A stretch of 64,000 nucleotides of DNA from Pseudomonas sp. P818 (GTDB lineage: Bacteria; Pseudomonadota; Gammaproteobacteria; Pseudomonadales; Pseudomonadaceae): positions 62,001-126,000 of the forward strand of contig NZ_ATKM01000001.1 in the NCBI RefSeq assembly GCF_000418555.1, in the 5' to 3' direction. Position numbers and translations under genes: made by a program. The notes under the pieces are model-generated. The model was not told the origin of the DNA. It worked only from the letters and a program-made list of their open reading frames with translations, and did no database searches. Shown piece by piece: positions 1 to 8,749 of the stretch. Position 1 is the first letter of the stretch; every line of letters begins with the position of its first letter.

Positions 1-1308
1 CTCCACGAACTGCTGCCAGCACTGCGCCTGGCGCGAGCCCGGCAGCAGGCTGGCCAGCCCGCCTCCCTTGCCCATGCGTGCTTCCAGTGTCTGCGGTTCG
101 AAACGCGCCAGCAGGTGACGGATGGCGGCCTGTACACCGGCCATGACGGCCAGTTGATGGGCGCGCAGGTCCTCGAAACCGTCCTGTACGGCCTGGTCGG
201 CCGGCATGAATGCCGAGTTGCCGCCACGCAGCAACAGCAGCAGGGCTTCTTCGGCGTTGGGCGCGAACTTCAGCGGGTTGTTTTCCACCGGCTGAACCAT
301 GGTCTGCTGCAGGCGGAACTCGCCCTTGAGGCTGCTGCGCGCCCGCAGTACATCGATCAGGCCCTCGACCATCAGGCGGTAGCTGCGTCCGATGCTTTCC
401 ATCTGCGCGGCGGCCTGCTGGCCATCCAGACGCAGCTGATCCAGCCCGGCACCGCGCAGGAAGGCCTGTAGCAGTGCATCGTCCGGCTGTGCAGTCTGCG
501 GCTGGGTGGCTGGAGCCTGAGTGACCGGCGCCGCGACGGGTGCAGGTGTGGGGCTCGTTACCGGCGGGGTTGGTTCCGGTCGCGGGGCATGTTCCGGCAA
601 GGGGGCAGCTGGGGCGGCTGCCGGCGCGATGTCATCGAACAGGTTCCAGTCATCCGGGATCAGTCCCGGAGCACTTGGGGTGGGTTGGGGTTCGATGGGA
701 GCGGCAGGCGCCTTGAATTCCGGCGGTCGGAAATCATGCTGCTGCGCTGGCACATGGTCGGCAACGGGGGCCGGTGCGGCGGCTGTGCTCGGGCCAAGAA
801 AATCGAACAGATCGGGCAGCGTCTCGTGCGGAGCGACGCGTTGCAGGTGGGCGCTGGCCGAGGCATCGAAGGGGTTGGCCGGTGCATCGAAAGGGCTGCT
901 CGGAGCGACCTGTTGGTTGGCCATCAGGGCTTCGAAACTGTTTGCGGACGCGGCACTGGAAAACGGCGCGGAGCCTTCTGCAATGGAACTTTCCAGCGTC
1001 ACTTCAATTTCGTATTCACCGATTCGAATAACTTCGCCGTGCTGCAGAAGTTCGCTGTTGCCGCGTTGCATGCGAATACCGGCCTTGACCAGCTCGACGC
1101 CGTTGGTGCTGTTGTCGGTGATGTAGTAGCGACCATCCTTGTTTTGCACAAGGCAATGTTTCGAGGAAACCAGGCGCGCCGGGTCAGGTAATACCCAGTC
1201 ATTATCCGGGCCGCGGCCAATTGCCATCACGCCATATTCCAAGGTTTTCTCGGGACATTGGCCGGGGGTGATCTTGTGATAGCTGGTGATGGTCAAGCGC
1301 AGCGCCAT
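1..1308 (-). CDS. tagH: FHA-domain type VI secretion protein TagH/Fha (3' end cut by window edge)
   Basis: The frame is open from the ATG at 1308 down to base 1, giving 436 codons without a stop. Residues about 1-105 form an FHA domain: IGRGPDNDWVLPD, then SSKHC and DNSTNGV, the usual phosphothreonine-binding loops. A Pro/Ala-rich linker follows (about 110-260), and then a conserved C-terminal region containing GKGGGLASLLPGSRQAQ, typical of TagH/Fha proteins. In characterised Pseudomonas systems Fha is phosphorylated by the PpkA kinase and promotes T6SS assembly. The start is backed by a GGGAGG ribosome site just upstream (1312-1318). It is divergent from tssA, and other T6SS membrane-complex genes probably continue off the left edge. 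Only the last few residues seem to be missing. Confidence 0.9.
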   Translation of the reverse strand, partial: MALRLTITSYHKITPGQCPEKTLEYGVMAIGRGPDNDWVLPDPARLVSSKHCLVQNKDGRYYITDNSTNGVELVKAGIRMQRGNSELLQHGEVIRIGEYEIEVTLESSIAEGSAPFSSAASANSFEALMANQQVAPSSPFDAPANPFDASASAHLQRVAPHETLPDLFDFLGPSTAAAPAPVADHVPAQQHDFRPPEFKAPAAPIEPQPTPSAPGLIPDDWNLFDDIAPAAAPAAPLPEHAPRPEPTPPVTSPTPAPVAAPVTQAPATQPQTAQPDDALLQAFLRGAGLDQLRLDGQQAAAQMESIGRSYRLMVEGLIDVLRARSSLKGEFRLQQTMVQPVENNPLKFAPNAEEALLLLLRGGNSAFMPADQAVQDGFEDLRAHQLAVMAGVQAAIRHLLARFEPQTLEARMGKGGGLASLLPGSRQAQCWQQFVE

Positions 1309-1689
1309 GTGGCCTCCCTGCCCGGCTCCTGGTAACACCTTGAAAGCCGTGAAAGCCTTTATTCATGAGGCTTTCAGGCCGATGTGAGCCCTGGTGAAAC
1401 GTCCGTCAACGGTGCTCTGCAGCGCGGAAGCACGCGATCTTACCTATTGTTCCCAGATTCCAGTACGTGTTCAAGCTCGCAACTTGGCGAAACTTTGCCC
1501 AAGTTCACAAAGGCCTTGGGCGGTCGCCATAGTACCTTGACTTTGTATATTTTTAAGTTAAAAAATGCGCGACACAATCGACATTGCGTAGTGGCCAATT
1601 AACATCGATCGTTAATTGGCGAAGTGCCATCCAGGATGAAGTTATGGCATTTATGTGACGCAGTTCAAATCGATAAGGAGATCGAATCC
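1309..1689. promoter_or_regulatory. Divergent intergenic region between tagH and tssA
   Basis: This 381-base gap separates the two divergent T6SS transcription units and must hold both promoters. It turns AT-rich from about 1530. It contains a TGAAAGCC unit present twice in direct orientation (1341 and 1350) and once inverted (1370-1377), which makes a possible hairpin, and a perfect palindrome listed separately. TTGACT at 1537 could be a -35 element followed by an A-rich stretch near 1559, but the spacing is poor. No convincing sigma-54 (-24/-12) site was found. Confidence 0.5.
1594..1620. promoter_or_regulatory. Perfect 10-bp inverted repeat, candidate operator upstream of tssA
   Basis: GCCAATTAAC, seven bases (ATCGATC), then GTTAATTGGC: the arms match perfectly. 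It is AT-rich and lacks a T tract, so it looks like a protein-binding site rather than a terminator. It ends 69 bases before the tssA start codon. The bound regulator is unknown. Confidence 0.55.
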
Positions 1690-2709
1690 GTGGAGACTTC
1701 GCTGTTGCTCGCCGCCGTTTCGGATACTTCGCCCTGTGGTGAAGATCTGGAATACGACAGCGACTTTCTCCAGCTCGAGCGCGATGCGCTGGGGCGTCCC
1801 GAGCGCAGCATGGGCGATGCCATTCAGGCCGCTGAGCCACCGCAATGGCGCCAGTTGGAACAGGCCTGTCACGCCCTTCTGCAGCGCAGCAAGGATTTGC
1901 GCATCACTCATTACCTACTGCAGAGCCGCCTGGCTTTGCACGGTGTCGAAGGCCTGGCCGACAGCCTGGAATTGATCCTCGAACTGCTCACGCGCTACTG
2001 GCCCGAGATCCACCCTCAGCTCGACGCCGACGACGACAACGATCCCACCGTTCGCATCAACACGCTCTCAGGCCTCACCTGCGAAACCAACCTCGGTTTG
2101 CTGCGCAACGCCGTGCTGGTGCGTTCGCGGGTGTTCGGCAATATCACCTTGCGCGCGGCGCTGAATGCCGCCGGTCTGCACCCGGCCAGCAGCGAAAGCC
2201 TCAGTGTCGAAGAGCTTGGCGGCGCGCTGCAGGACGCCGACAGCGACGCCCTGCAGCTCACTCACGAAGCCCTGAAGCGTGCCGTGCACAGCTTGAACGC
2301 TATCGAGCGACTGGTCAGCGAGCAAGTCGGTTCCGCTCAGGGCGTGGACCTCTCGGCGCTGCAGCAACCGCTCAAGCTTGCCCTGCAGGTGCTCGGCGAC
2401 AGCCCGGCAGGGGTAAGTTCAGAGGATTACCCGGCAGGCGGCGAAGCTGCGCAAGAGCAGCTGGCGCCGCACGCGTCGGTGCCTGCCGTGGCGCGCGCCA
2501 GCGGCGAAATCGCCAATCGCGATGACGTGCTCAGGAGCCTGGAGCGGATTCTCACCTACTACGCCCGCCACGAGCCTTCCAGCCCGTTGCCGGTGCTGCT
2601 CAACCGGGCTCGCAGCCTGGTCAACGCCGACTTCGCGACCATCGTGCGCAACCTCATACCCGATGGCATGAGCCAGTTCGAAAACCTGCGCGGCCCCGAC
2701 GAGTACTAG
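1690..2709 (+). CDS. tssA: Type VI secretion protein TssA
   Basis: A 339-residue ImpA/TssA-family protein, a cap or starter component that links baseplate and sheath during T6SS assembly. The N-terminus carries the family motif PCGEDLEYDSDFLQLE at about residues 16-31, inside the ImpA_N domain. The C-terminus (HEPSSPLPVLLNRARSLV) matches the short C-terminal segment of TssA proteins. I chose the GTG at 1690 because AAGGAG ends nine bases upstream; an ATG at 1639 would add residues outside the conserved domain and lacks a ribosome site. It is the first gene of the main plus-strand T6SS unit. Confidence 0.9.
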   Translation: METSLLLAAVSDTSPCGEDLEYDSDFLQLERDALGRPERSMGDAIQAAEPPQWRQLEQACHALLQRSKDLRITHYLLQSRLALHGVEGLADSLELILELLTRYWPEIHPQLDADDDNDPTVRINTLSGLTCETNLGLLRNAVLVRSRVFGNITLRAALNAAGLHPASSESLSVEELGGALQDADSDALQLTHEALKRAVHSLNAIERLVSEQVGSAQGVDLSALQQPLKLALQVLGDSPAGVSSEDYPAGGEAAQEQLAPHASVPAVARASGEIANRDDVLRSLERILTYYARHEPSSPLPVLLNRARSLVNADFATIVRNLIPDGMSQFENLRGPDEY

Positions 2710-2800
2710 GCCGACTGGCCCAGGTATGCGGGATCACGCTTTACCGTAGACGGCCGGTGGCCGACACGCCGCGTCGCGTCAGGCGACCAGGAGAGAAAGC

Positions 2801-3316
2801 ATGGCGAACAGCAGTTCTCAGAAGTTCATCGCGCGCAATCGCGCGCCCCGTGTGCAGATCGAATACGACGTCGAACTCTACGGCGCCGAGAAAAAGGTCC
2901 AGCTGCCCTTCGTCATGGGCGTCATGTCCGACCTCACCGGCAAGCCGGCCGAGCCGCTGCCGGCGGTGGCCGATCGCAAGTTCCTGGAAATCGATGTCGA
3001 CAACTTCGACTCGCGCCTCAAGGCGATGAAGCCGCGTGTGGCGTTCAACGTGCCCAACGAGCTGACCGGCGAAGGCAACCTGAGCATCGACATGACCTTC
3101 CAGAGCATGGACGACTTCAGCCCGGCCGCCGTGGCGCGCCAGGTCGACGCCCTCAACCAGCTGCTGGAGGCCCGTACCCAGCTGGCCAACCTGCTGACCT
3201 ACATGGACGGCAAGACCGGCGCCGAGGACGTGATCATGAAGGCGATCAAGGACCCTGCATTGCTGCAGGCCCTGGCCAGCGCGCCGAAACCCCAGGACAA
3301 CGAGCCCCAGGCCTGA
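2801..3316 (+). CDS. tssB: T6SS contractile sheath small subunit TssB (VipA)
   Basis: A 171-residue protein starting MANSSSQKFIARNRAPRVQIEY, of full TssB length. It pairs with TssC to form the cytoplasmic sheath whose contraction drives the Hcp tube. Conserved pieces include the GAEKKVQLPFVMGVMSDL region and the C-terminal DGKTGAEDVIMKAIKDP segment. AGGAGAG lies just before the ATG. The downstream gap to tssC is only 14 bases, so the two are translated from the same message. Confidence 0.95.
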   Translation: MANSSSQKFIARNRAPRVQIEYDVELYGAEKKVQLPFVMGVMSDLTGKPAEPLPAVADRKFLEIDVDNFDSRLKAMKPRVAFNVPNELTGEGNLSIDMTFQSMDDFSPAAVARQVDALNQLLEARTQLANLLTYMDGKTGAEDVIMKAIKDPALLQALASAPKPQDNEPQA

Positions 3317-3330
3317 TTCGGAAGACCACC

Positions 3331-4824
3331 ATGAGCGAACAGTTGCAACACGACCAGGCCGCACTGGCCAGCACCGAGCAGACCAGCGAGTTCGCCTCGC
3401 TGCTGATGCAGGAATTCAAACCCAAGACCGAGCGCGCCAAGGAAGCGGTGGAAACGGCCGTGCGTACCCTGGCTGAACAGGCCCTGGCACAGACCGATCT
3501 GATCTCCAACGATGCGATCAAGTCCATCGAGTCGATCATCGCCGCCATCGACGCCAAGCTCACCGCACAGGTCAACCAGATCATCCACCACAGCGACTTC
3601 CAGCAGGTGGAAAGCGCCTGGCGTGGCCTGCACTACCTGGTGAACAACACCGAGAGCGACGAGCAGCTGAAGATCCGCGTGCTCAACATCTCCAAGCCGG
3701 AGCTGCACAAGACCCTGAAGAAATTCAAGGGTACCGCCTGGGACCAGAGCCCGGTGTTCAAGAAGCTCTACGAAGAGGAATACGGCCAGTTCGGTGGCGA
3801 GCCATACGGCTGCCTGGTCGGTGATTACTACTTCGATCAGTCGCCGCCCGACGTCGAGCTGCTTGGCGAGCTGTCCAAGGTCTGCGCGGCGATGCACGCG
3901 CCGTTCATCGCGGCTGCTTCGCCGACGGTGATGGGCATGGGCTCCTGGCAGGAGCTGTCCAACCCGCGTGACCTGACCAAGATCTTCACCACCCCGGAAT
4001 ACGCCGGCTGGCGCTCGCTGCGCGAGTCCGAGGATTCGCGCTACATCGGCCTGACCATGCCGCGCTTCCTCGCCCGTCTGCCTTATGGCGCCAAGACCGA
4101 TCCGGTGGAGGCCTTCGCCTTCGAGGAAAACACCGACGGCGCCGACAGCAGCAAGTACACCTGGGCCAACGCCGCCTACGCCATGGCGGTGAACATCAAT
4201 CGCTCGTTCAAGCTCTACGGCTGGTGCTCGCGCATCCGTGGCGTGGAGTCCGGCGGCGAAGTGCCGAACCTGCCGGCGCACACCTTCCCCACCGACGATG
4301 GTGGCGTGGACATGAAGTGCCCGACCGAGATCGCCATCTCCGACCGCCGCGAGGCCGAGCTGGCGAAGAACGGTTTCATGCCGCTGCTGCACAAGAAGAA
4401 CACCGACTTCGCCGCCTTCATCGGTGCGCAGTCGCTGCAAAAGCCGGCCGAGTACGACGATCCGGACGCCACCGCCAACGCCAACCTGGCCGCGCGCCTG
4501 CCGTACCTGTTCGCTACCTGCCGTTTCGCGCATTACCTCAAGTGCATCGTTCGCGACAAGATCGGTTCGTTCAAGGAACGCGACGAGATGCAGCTGTGGC
4601 TGCAGGACTGGATCCTCAAGTACGTCGACGGTGACCCGGCGCACTCCACCGAAACCACCAAGGCGCAGCACCCGCTGGCCGCCGCCGAAGTGGTCGTGGA
4701 AGAGGTGGAGGGCAACCCGGGTTACTACAACTCGAAGTTCTACCTGCGCCCGCACTACCAGCTCGAAGGGCTGACGGTGTCGCTGCGGCTGGTTTCCAAG
4801 CTGCCGTCGGCCAAGGGCGCATAA
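3331..4824 (+). CDS. tssC: T6SS contractile sheath large subunit TssC (VipB)
   Basis: A 497-residue protein, full length for TssC/VipB. Diagnostic stretches include FQQVESAWRGLHYLV (about residue 90), PRFLARLPYGAKTDPVE, and the C-terminal NPGYYNSKFYLRPHYQLEG. With TssB it makes the contractile sheath, which ClpV disassembles. The open frame on the opposite strand (3199-4941) is a composition shadow. Gene order tssB-tssC-hcp is standard. Confidence 0.96.
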   Translation: MSEQLQHDQAALASTEQTSEFASLLMQEFKPKTERAKEAVETAVRTLAEQALAQTDLISNDAIKSIESIIAAIDAKLTAQVNQIIHHSDFQQVESAWRGLHYLVNNTESDEQLKIRVLNISKPELHKTLKKFKGTAWDQSPVFKKLYEEEYGQFGGEPYGCLVGDYYFDQSPPDVELLGELSKVCAAMHAPFIAAASPTVMGMGSWQELSNPRDLTKIFTTPEYAGWRSLRESEDSRYIGLTMPRFLARLPYGAKTDPVEAFAFEENTDGADSSKYTWANAAYAMAVNINRSFKLYGWCSRIRGVESGGEVPNLPAHTFPTDDGGVDMKCPTEIAISDRREAELAKNGFMPLLHKKNTDFAAFIGAQSLQKPAEYDDPDATANANLAARLPYLFATCRFAHYLKCIVRDKIGSFKERDEMQLWLQDWILKYVDGDPAHSTETTKAQHPLAAAEVVVEEVEGNPGYYNSKFYLRPHYQLEGLTVSLRLVSKLPSAKGA

Positions 4825-4837
4825 CCGCCTTGTAACC

Positions 4838-4889
4838 GTGGGAGCGGCTTCAGCCGCGAATGCGTCTTCGCGGCCTTCGTCGCTCCCGC
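4838..4889. repeat. REP-type palindrome between tssC and hcp
   Basis: Begins GTGGGAGCGGCTTCAGCCGC and closes with CGCTCCC after a short interior, the common Pseudomonas REP pattern. It sits in the 153-base tssC-hcp gap, where it could form an mRNA hairpin that protects the upstream message or uncouples hcp expression. Confidence 0.75.
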
Positions 4890-4977
4890 GGCACATCCAA
4901 TGGATGCGCAAGGCGAGTGAGATTACCGGGGGCATCCCCACCTATACGCAGTGGCCCATGCCACCTCAGGAGAAAAC

Positions 4978-5466
4978 ATGGCTGTCGATATCTTCATCAA
5001 GATCGGTGACATCAAGGGCGAGTCTCAGGACAAGACCCACAAGGACGAAATCGAAGTGCTCAACTGGAGCTGGGGCATGTCCCAGTCCGGCAACATGCAC
5101 ACCGGCACCGGTGGCGGCGCGGGCAAGGTGAGCATTCAGGATCTGTCGCTGACCAAGTACGTCGACAAGGCTACCCCCAACCTGATGATGCATTGCTCCA
5201 GCGGCAAGCACGTGCCCAAGGTCACCCTGACCGTGCGCAAGGCGGGCGGTGATACCCAGGTCGAATACCTGATCATCAACCTCGAAGAAGTGCTGATCTC
5301 CTCGCTGAGCACCGGCGGTTCGGGCAACGACGATCGCCTGATCGAGAACATCACCCTGAACTTCGCCAAGGTCACGGTCGACTACCAGCCGCAGAAAGCC
5401 GACGGCACCAAGGAAGGCGGCCCGATCAAGTACGGCTGGAACATCCGTTCCAACGTCAAGATCTGA
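4978..5466 (+). CDS. hcp: T6SS tube protein Hcp
   Basis: A 162-residue Hcp-family protein starting MAVDIFIKIGDIKGES, with the family features WSWGMSQSGNMHTGTGGGAGKV and ENITLNFAKVTVDYQPQ. Hcp hexamers stack to form the inner tube pushed out by the sheath and can carry small effectors in their lumen. An in-frame upstream ATG (4951) exists, but AGGAG at 4968-4972 fixes the start at 4978. A small effector gene follows directly, consistent with an Hcp-delivered cargo. Confidence 0.96.
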   Translation: MAVDIFIKIGDIKGESQDKTHKDEIEVLNWSWGMSQSGNMHTGTGGGAGKVSIQDLSLTKYVDKATPNLMMHCSSGKHVPKVTLTVRKAGGDTQVEYLIINLEEVLISSLSTGGSGNDDRLIENITLNFAKVTVDYQPQKADGTKEGGPIKYGWNIRSNVKI

Positions 5467-5522
5467 TGCGGTTCGCCCTCGGTGCCATGTGCCGGGGGCG
5501 GGCGTAACAGGGAGACTCAGTT

Positions 5523-5978
5523 GTGGCAAAGCCTTCGTTTATCAATTTGTGGAAAGCCTATGAGGATATGTTGGTTGAATATCCTCAAGGCAATCCGTGC
5601 GATGGCCCCTGGGCCAACCAATGTGCCATTCGCATGAGTGTGGCGCTTAACAGCGAACGGACCCTGCAAGTCAACACTTCGACTTACAGTGAGCCTCGCT
5701 GTGCACACGGGCATGCCCGAGGAGCAGAGTCACTGGCCAATTGGTTATGGAAAAGGCCTCAGTTAGGCCCTCCCAAGGTCTACGGCAACAGTGCCGCAGA
5801 AAGGACCAGCCTGCTCGGTAAGACCGGTATTATTTTTTACAAGGATTTTTACCGTCAGCCTAACGATCCGGAAAACCGCCCCACCGGTGACCATATCGAC
5901 CTGTGGAATCGTGGCCAGACCCAAACCGGTGACTATTTCTATCGGGCCAAGGCAGTCTGGTTCTGGGAGCTGACGTGA
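5523..5978 (+). CDS. tae4: T6SS peptidoglycan amidase effector, Tae4 family
   Basis: A 151-residue protein matching Tae4 amidases (NlpC/P60-like fold), which cut the gamma-D-glutamyl-meso-DAP bond in the periplasm of rival cells. Cys34 lies in NQCAIRMS and His124 with Asp126 in TGDHIDLWN, the catalytic set known for this family. There is no signal peptide, as expected for a T6SS cargo. GTG start, with AGGGAG at 5509-5514. It is inserted between hcp and tssE and is followed by a one-base overlap with a periplasm-directed protein, the usual effector-immunity arrangement. Confidence 0.9.
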   Translation: MAKPSFINLWKAYEDMLVEYPQGNPCDGPWANQCAIRMSVALNSERTLQVNTSTYSEPRCAHGHARGAESLANWLWKRPQLGPPKVYGNSAAERTSLLGKTGIIFYKDFYRQPNDPENRPTGDHIDLWNRGQTQTGDYFYRAKAVWFWELT

Positions 5979-6433
5979 TGTACAGAGTTTCTTTTGTAGT
6001 ACTGCTGGGCACGTTGCTATTTACGGTCAATGCCTGCGCCACACAACCTCATCCATCATCACCGCCCGCAACCGAACCGACCATGCCAACCCATGCGACG
6101 TTCGCAGGACAGCCAATCAGTCTCAGCGATAGCGAGGGACGCTGCGCCTTGACCTATGGCAACCGGCCGGCACTGATAATGGATATGCAATGGCCTTGTC
6201 GGTTCAGCGAAGATCTGCAGAAGAACCTGCGAGTGGAATACTTCGAGCAAACACCGATCCTAATGGTCGAGCGAAGTGAACATCTCCCTGCCCCCAGCAA
6301 AGGCTGCAAGACCGACAGACAGCCTGTACGCCTGCATCATGACCGACTTGAGCCAGCCATGGTGGGCAGGATCGCTGCATGTGGACCTGCGCAATGGGAC
6401 CAGAAAGCATTTATCGGGATGTTCGACTGGTAA
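5978..6433 (+). CDS. Putative immunity lipoprotein for the Tae4 effector
   Basis: A 151-residue protein whose ATG shares its first base with the tae4 stop codon (TGATG). Residues 1-20 are a lipoprotein-like signal peptide ending in VNAC, with Cys20 as the predicted lipidated residue, followed by a Ser/Pro/Thr-rich linker. The mature part has several cysteines (GRCAL, WPCRF, KGCK, AACG). Position and predicted periplasmic location support a role protecting the producer from Tae4. I do not see clear similarity to the classical Tai4 fold, so the function is inferred from context. Confidence 0.65.
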   Translation: MYRVSFVVLLGTLLFTVNACATQPHPSSPPATEPTMPTHATFAGQPISLSDSEGRCALTYGNRPALIMDMQWPCRFSEDLQKNLRVEYFEQTPILMVERSEHLPAPSKGCKTDRQPVRLHHDRLEPAMVGRIAACGPAQWDQKAFIGMFDW

Positions 6434-6441
6434 ACCTGCGC

Positions 6442-6957
6442 ATGACCAGCCCCATGACCCCGCGCGAGCGCCTGCAGCCATCGCTGCTCGACCGCCTGAC
6501 CGACGATGACCCCAGCAATCCGCAGGAAAGCGCGGAGCGCCGCGTGCTGTCGCTAAACCAGCTCAAGGCCTCGGTGCTGCGAGACCTGACCTGGCTGTTC
6601 AACACCATCGCCCTGCTCGATGCCGATGCCACGCGGCACACGCCAGCCGGCACCTCGGTGATCAACTATGGCCTGCCGGCATTGGCCGGCAGCAGTGTGT
6701 CCGGGATCGACATCGCCGCCCTGGAAAGCCTGATCCAGCGCGCCATCGTCACTTTCGAGCCGCGCATCCTCGCCCATAGCGTGCGGGTGCGAGCGCATGT
6801 CGGTCACGAACAGATGAACCACAACGCGCTGAGCTTCGAGATCCAGGGCGACCTGTGGGCGCAGCCGGCGCCCCTGCCCTTGCTGCTGCGCACCGAGCTG
6901 GACCTGGAGTCCGGCCATGTGCAGGTGCTGCCCGCCGCGCAGCGGAGACGCTCATGA
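6442..6957 (+). CDS. tssE: T6SS baseplate protein TssE (gp25-like)
   Basis: A 171-residue gp25/TssE-family protein. It begins [19 protein letters not shown] and contains [25 protein letters not shown] and [15 protein letters not shown], the conserved EPR-containing core of gp25-like lysozyme-fold baseplate proteins. The ribosome site is weak; the ATG at 6454 (MTPRERLQ) is a possible alternative start. The stop overlaps the tssF start (ATGA), so the two genes are translationally coupled. Confidence 0.88.
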   Translation: MTSPMTPRERLQPSLLDRLTDDDPSNPQESAERRVLSLNQLKASVLRDLTWLFNTIALLDADATRHTPAGTSVINYGLPALAGSSVSGIDIAALESLIQRAIVTFEPRILAHSVRVRAHVGHEQMNHNALSFEIQGDLWAQPAPLPLLLRTELDLESGHVQVLPAAQRRRS

Positions 6958-8749
6958 ACCCGCGTTTGCTGGAACTGTATAACCAGGAGCTGCAACACAT
7001 TCGCGATGGCGCGGCCGAGTTCGCCCGCGAATATCCGAAGATCGCCAGCCGCCTCAGCCTGTCCGGCCTGGAGTGCACCGACCCCTACGTCGAGCGCCTG
7101 CTGGAGGGCTTCGCCTGGCTGACCGCGCGCGTGCAGCTCAAGCTCGACGCCGAGTACCCGGTGTTCACCCACAATCTGCTGGAAATCGCCTACCCGCATT
7201 ATCTGGCGCCGACGCCGTCGATGACCGTGGTACAGCTGCACATCGATGCCAACGACGGCGCGCTCAATGGCAGCTTCAACCTGCCGCGCGACAGCGTGCT
7301 GCGCGCCACTCTCGGCAAGGACAGCCAGACCCCCTGCGAATATCGCACCGCACACCCGGTGACCCTGTGGCCGCTGCAGGTGGCGGACGCCGAATACATC
7401 AGCAATCCTGCCGCGACGCTTGGCCGTCTTGCCGCCAGCGAGCCGCGTGCCAAGGCTGCCCTGCGCATCACCCTGCGCAGCGGTGCCGAAATACCCTTCG
7501 CCAGCCTGGATCTGGACAACCTGCCGCTGTACCTCAACGGCCTCGACGAACTGCCGTTTCGTCTCTACGAGCAACTGCTGGGCAACCGCGTCGCGGTGTT
7601 CGCCCGCCAGCCGGGGCGCGACTGGGTCGAACGGCTGCCGGCCGACGCCTTGCGCCCGTGCGGCTTCGATGATGCCGAGGCGGCGCTGCCGGTAGTACCG
7701 CAGGCCTTCCAGGGCTATCGCCTGCTGCAGGAGTACTTCGCCCTCCCGCAGCGTTTTCTGTTCGTCGACTTCTGCAATCTGCGCCGCGCCGTGCGCCAGT
7801 GCAGCGGCAACGAGCTGGAGCTGATCGTGCTGTTCGATCGCCTCGACAGCCACCTGCAGAACCAGGTCGACGCCACCCAGTTCCTGCCGTTCTGCACCCC
7901 GGCGATCAAGCCGACCGCACACGGCCCATGGACTTCGAGATCCATTCGCTGCGCAGCGTCAGCGGCCATGGCAGTGGCCCGGAGCAGACTTTCCTGCCCT
8001 TCTATGCCGTGCGTGACCCCGCGCGCTATGGGCGCGATCAGGCCTACTACATCGTGCGCCGCGAGCCGCGCGTACTGTCGGCCGAACAGCGCCGCAACGG
8101 CACGCGATCTAGCTATGTGGGCAGCGAAACCTTCATCAGTCTGGTCGACAGCCACCAGGCTCCGTATCGCCATGACCTGCGCCAGCTCGGTCTCAGCGCC
8201 CTGTGCACCAACCGCGACCTGCCGCTGTTCATGAGCGTCGGCAGCGGCAAGAGCGACTTCACCCTGGCCGACAGTGCGCCGGTGCAGAGCGTGCGCTGCG
8301 TGGCCGGGCCGAGCCGTCCGCGCCCCAGCCCGGCGCACGACAACCAGGCCTGGCGGCTGATCAGCCAGCTGTCACTGAACTACCTGTCACTGGCCGAGCA
8401 GGGCCAGGGCGCCGCTGCCCTGCGCGAGATGCTGCGGCTGTATGGCGATGTGCAGAATCCGGCGTTGCAGCTGCAGATCGAAGGCCTGCGCGAAGTCAGC
8501 GCCAAACCCTGCACGCGGCGCCTGCCGATGCCCGGACCGATCGTCTTCGGTCGGGGTCTGGAAATCACCCTGGAGTTCGACGAGAACGCCTTCCGCGGTA
8601 CCGGGGTGTTTCTCCTCGGCGCAGTGTTCGAGCGTTTCCTGGCGCGCTACGTGTCCCTCAACAGCTTTACCGAGACGGTGCTGCGCAGCACCGAGCGCGG
8701 CGAGATCATGCGATGGAAAGCCCGGCCCGGCCGTCGTCCGAACCTCTAG
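6954..8749 (+). pseudogene. tssF: tssF (T6SS baseplate protein), broken by an out-of-frame deletion
   Basis: The reading frame from ATG 6954 encodes a normal TssF N-terminal half ([19 protein letters not shown] through FLPFCTPAI, about 318 residues) up to about base 7907. The matching C-terminal half (ADRTRPMDFEIHSLRSVSGHG onward, about 279 residues) continues from about 7910 in another frame to a stop at 8747-8749. In TssF proteins the stretch between CTPAI and DRTRPxDFE normally holds about 20 more residues (NLFxKRxDRI...), which are absent here. That points to a deletion of roughly 60-70 bases with a frame change. As written, the first frame would give a 426-residue hybrid ending at 8234. 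Start and end positions are normal. Confidence 0.85.

Noticed and set aside
1309-1689. A sigma-54 promoter for tssA
   Set aside because: TGGCAT-type bases occur near 1645, but no matching GC at -12 with correct spacing was found.
3199-4941. A 580-residue open frame on the minus strand opposite tssB-tssC-hcp
   Set aside because: It is a codon-bias shadow of genuine plus-strand T6SS genes; the translation shows no family motifs.
8203-8712. The N-terminal part of the longer tssG frame
   Set aside because: Those residues overlap the tssF C-terminal half in another frame and look random; TssG starts properly at 8713.
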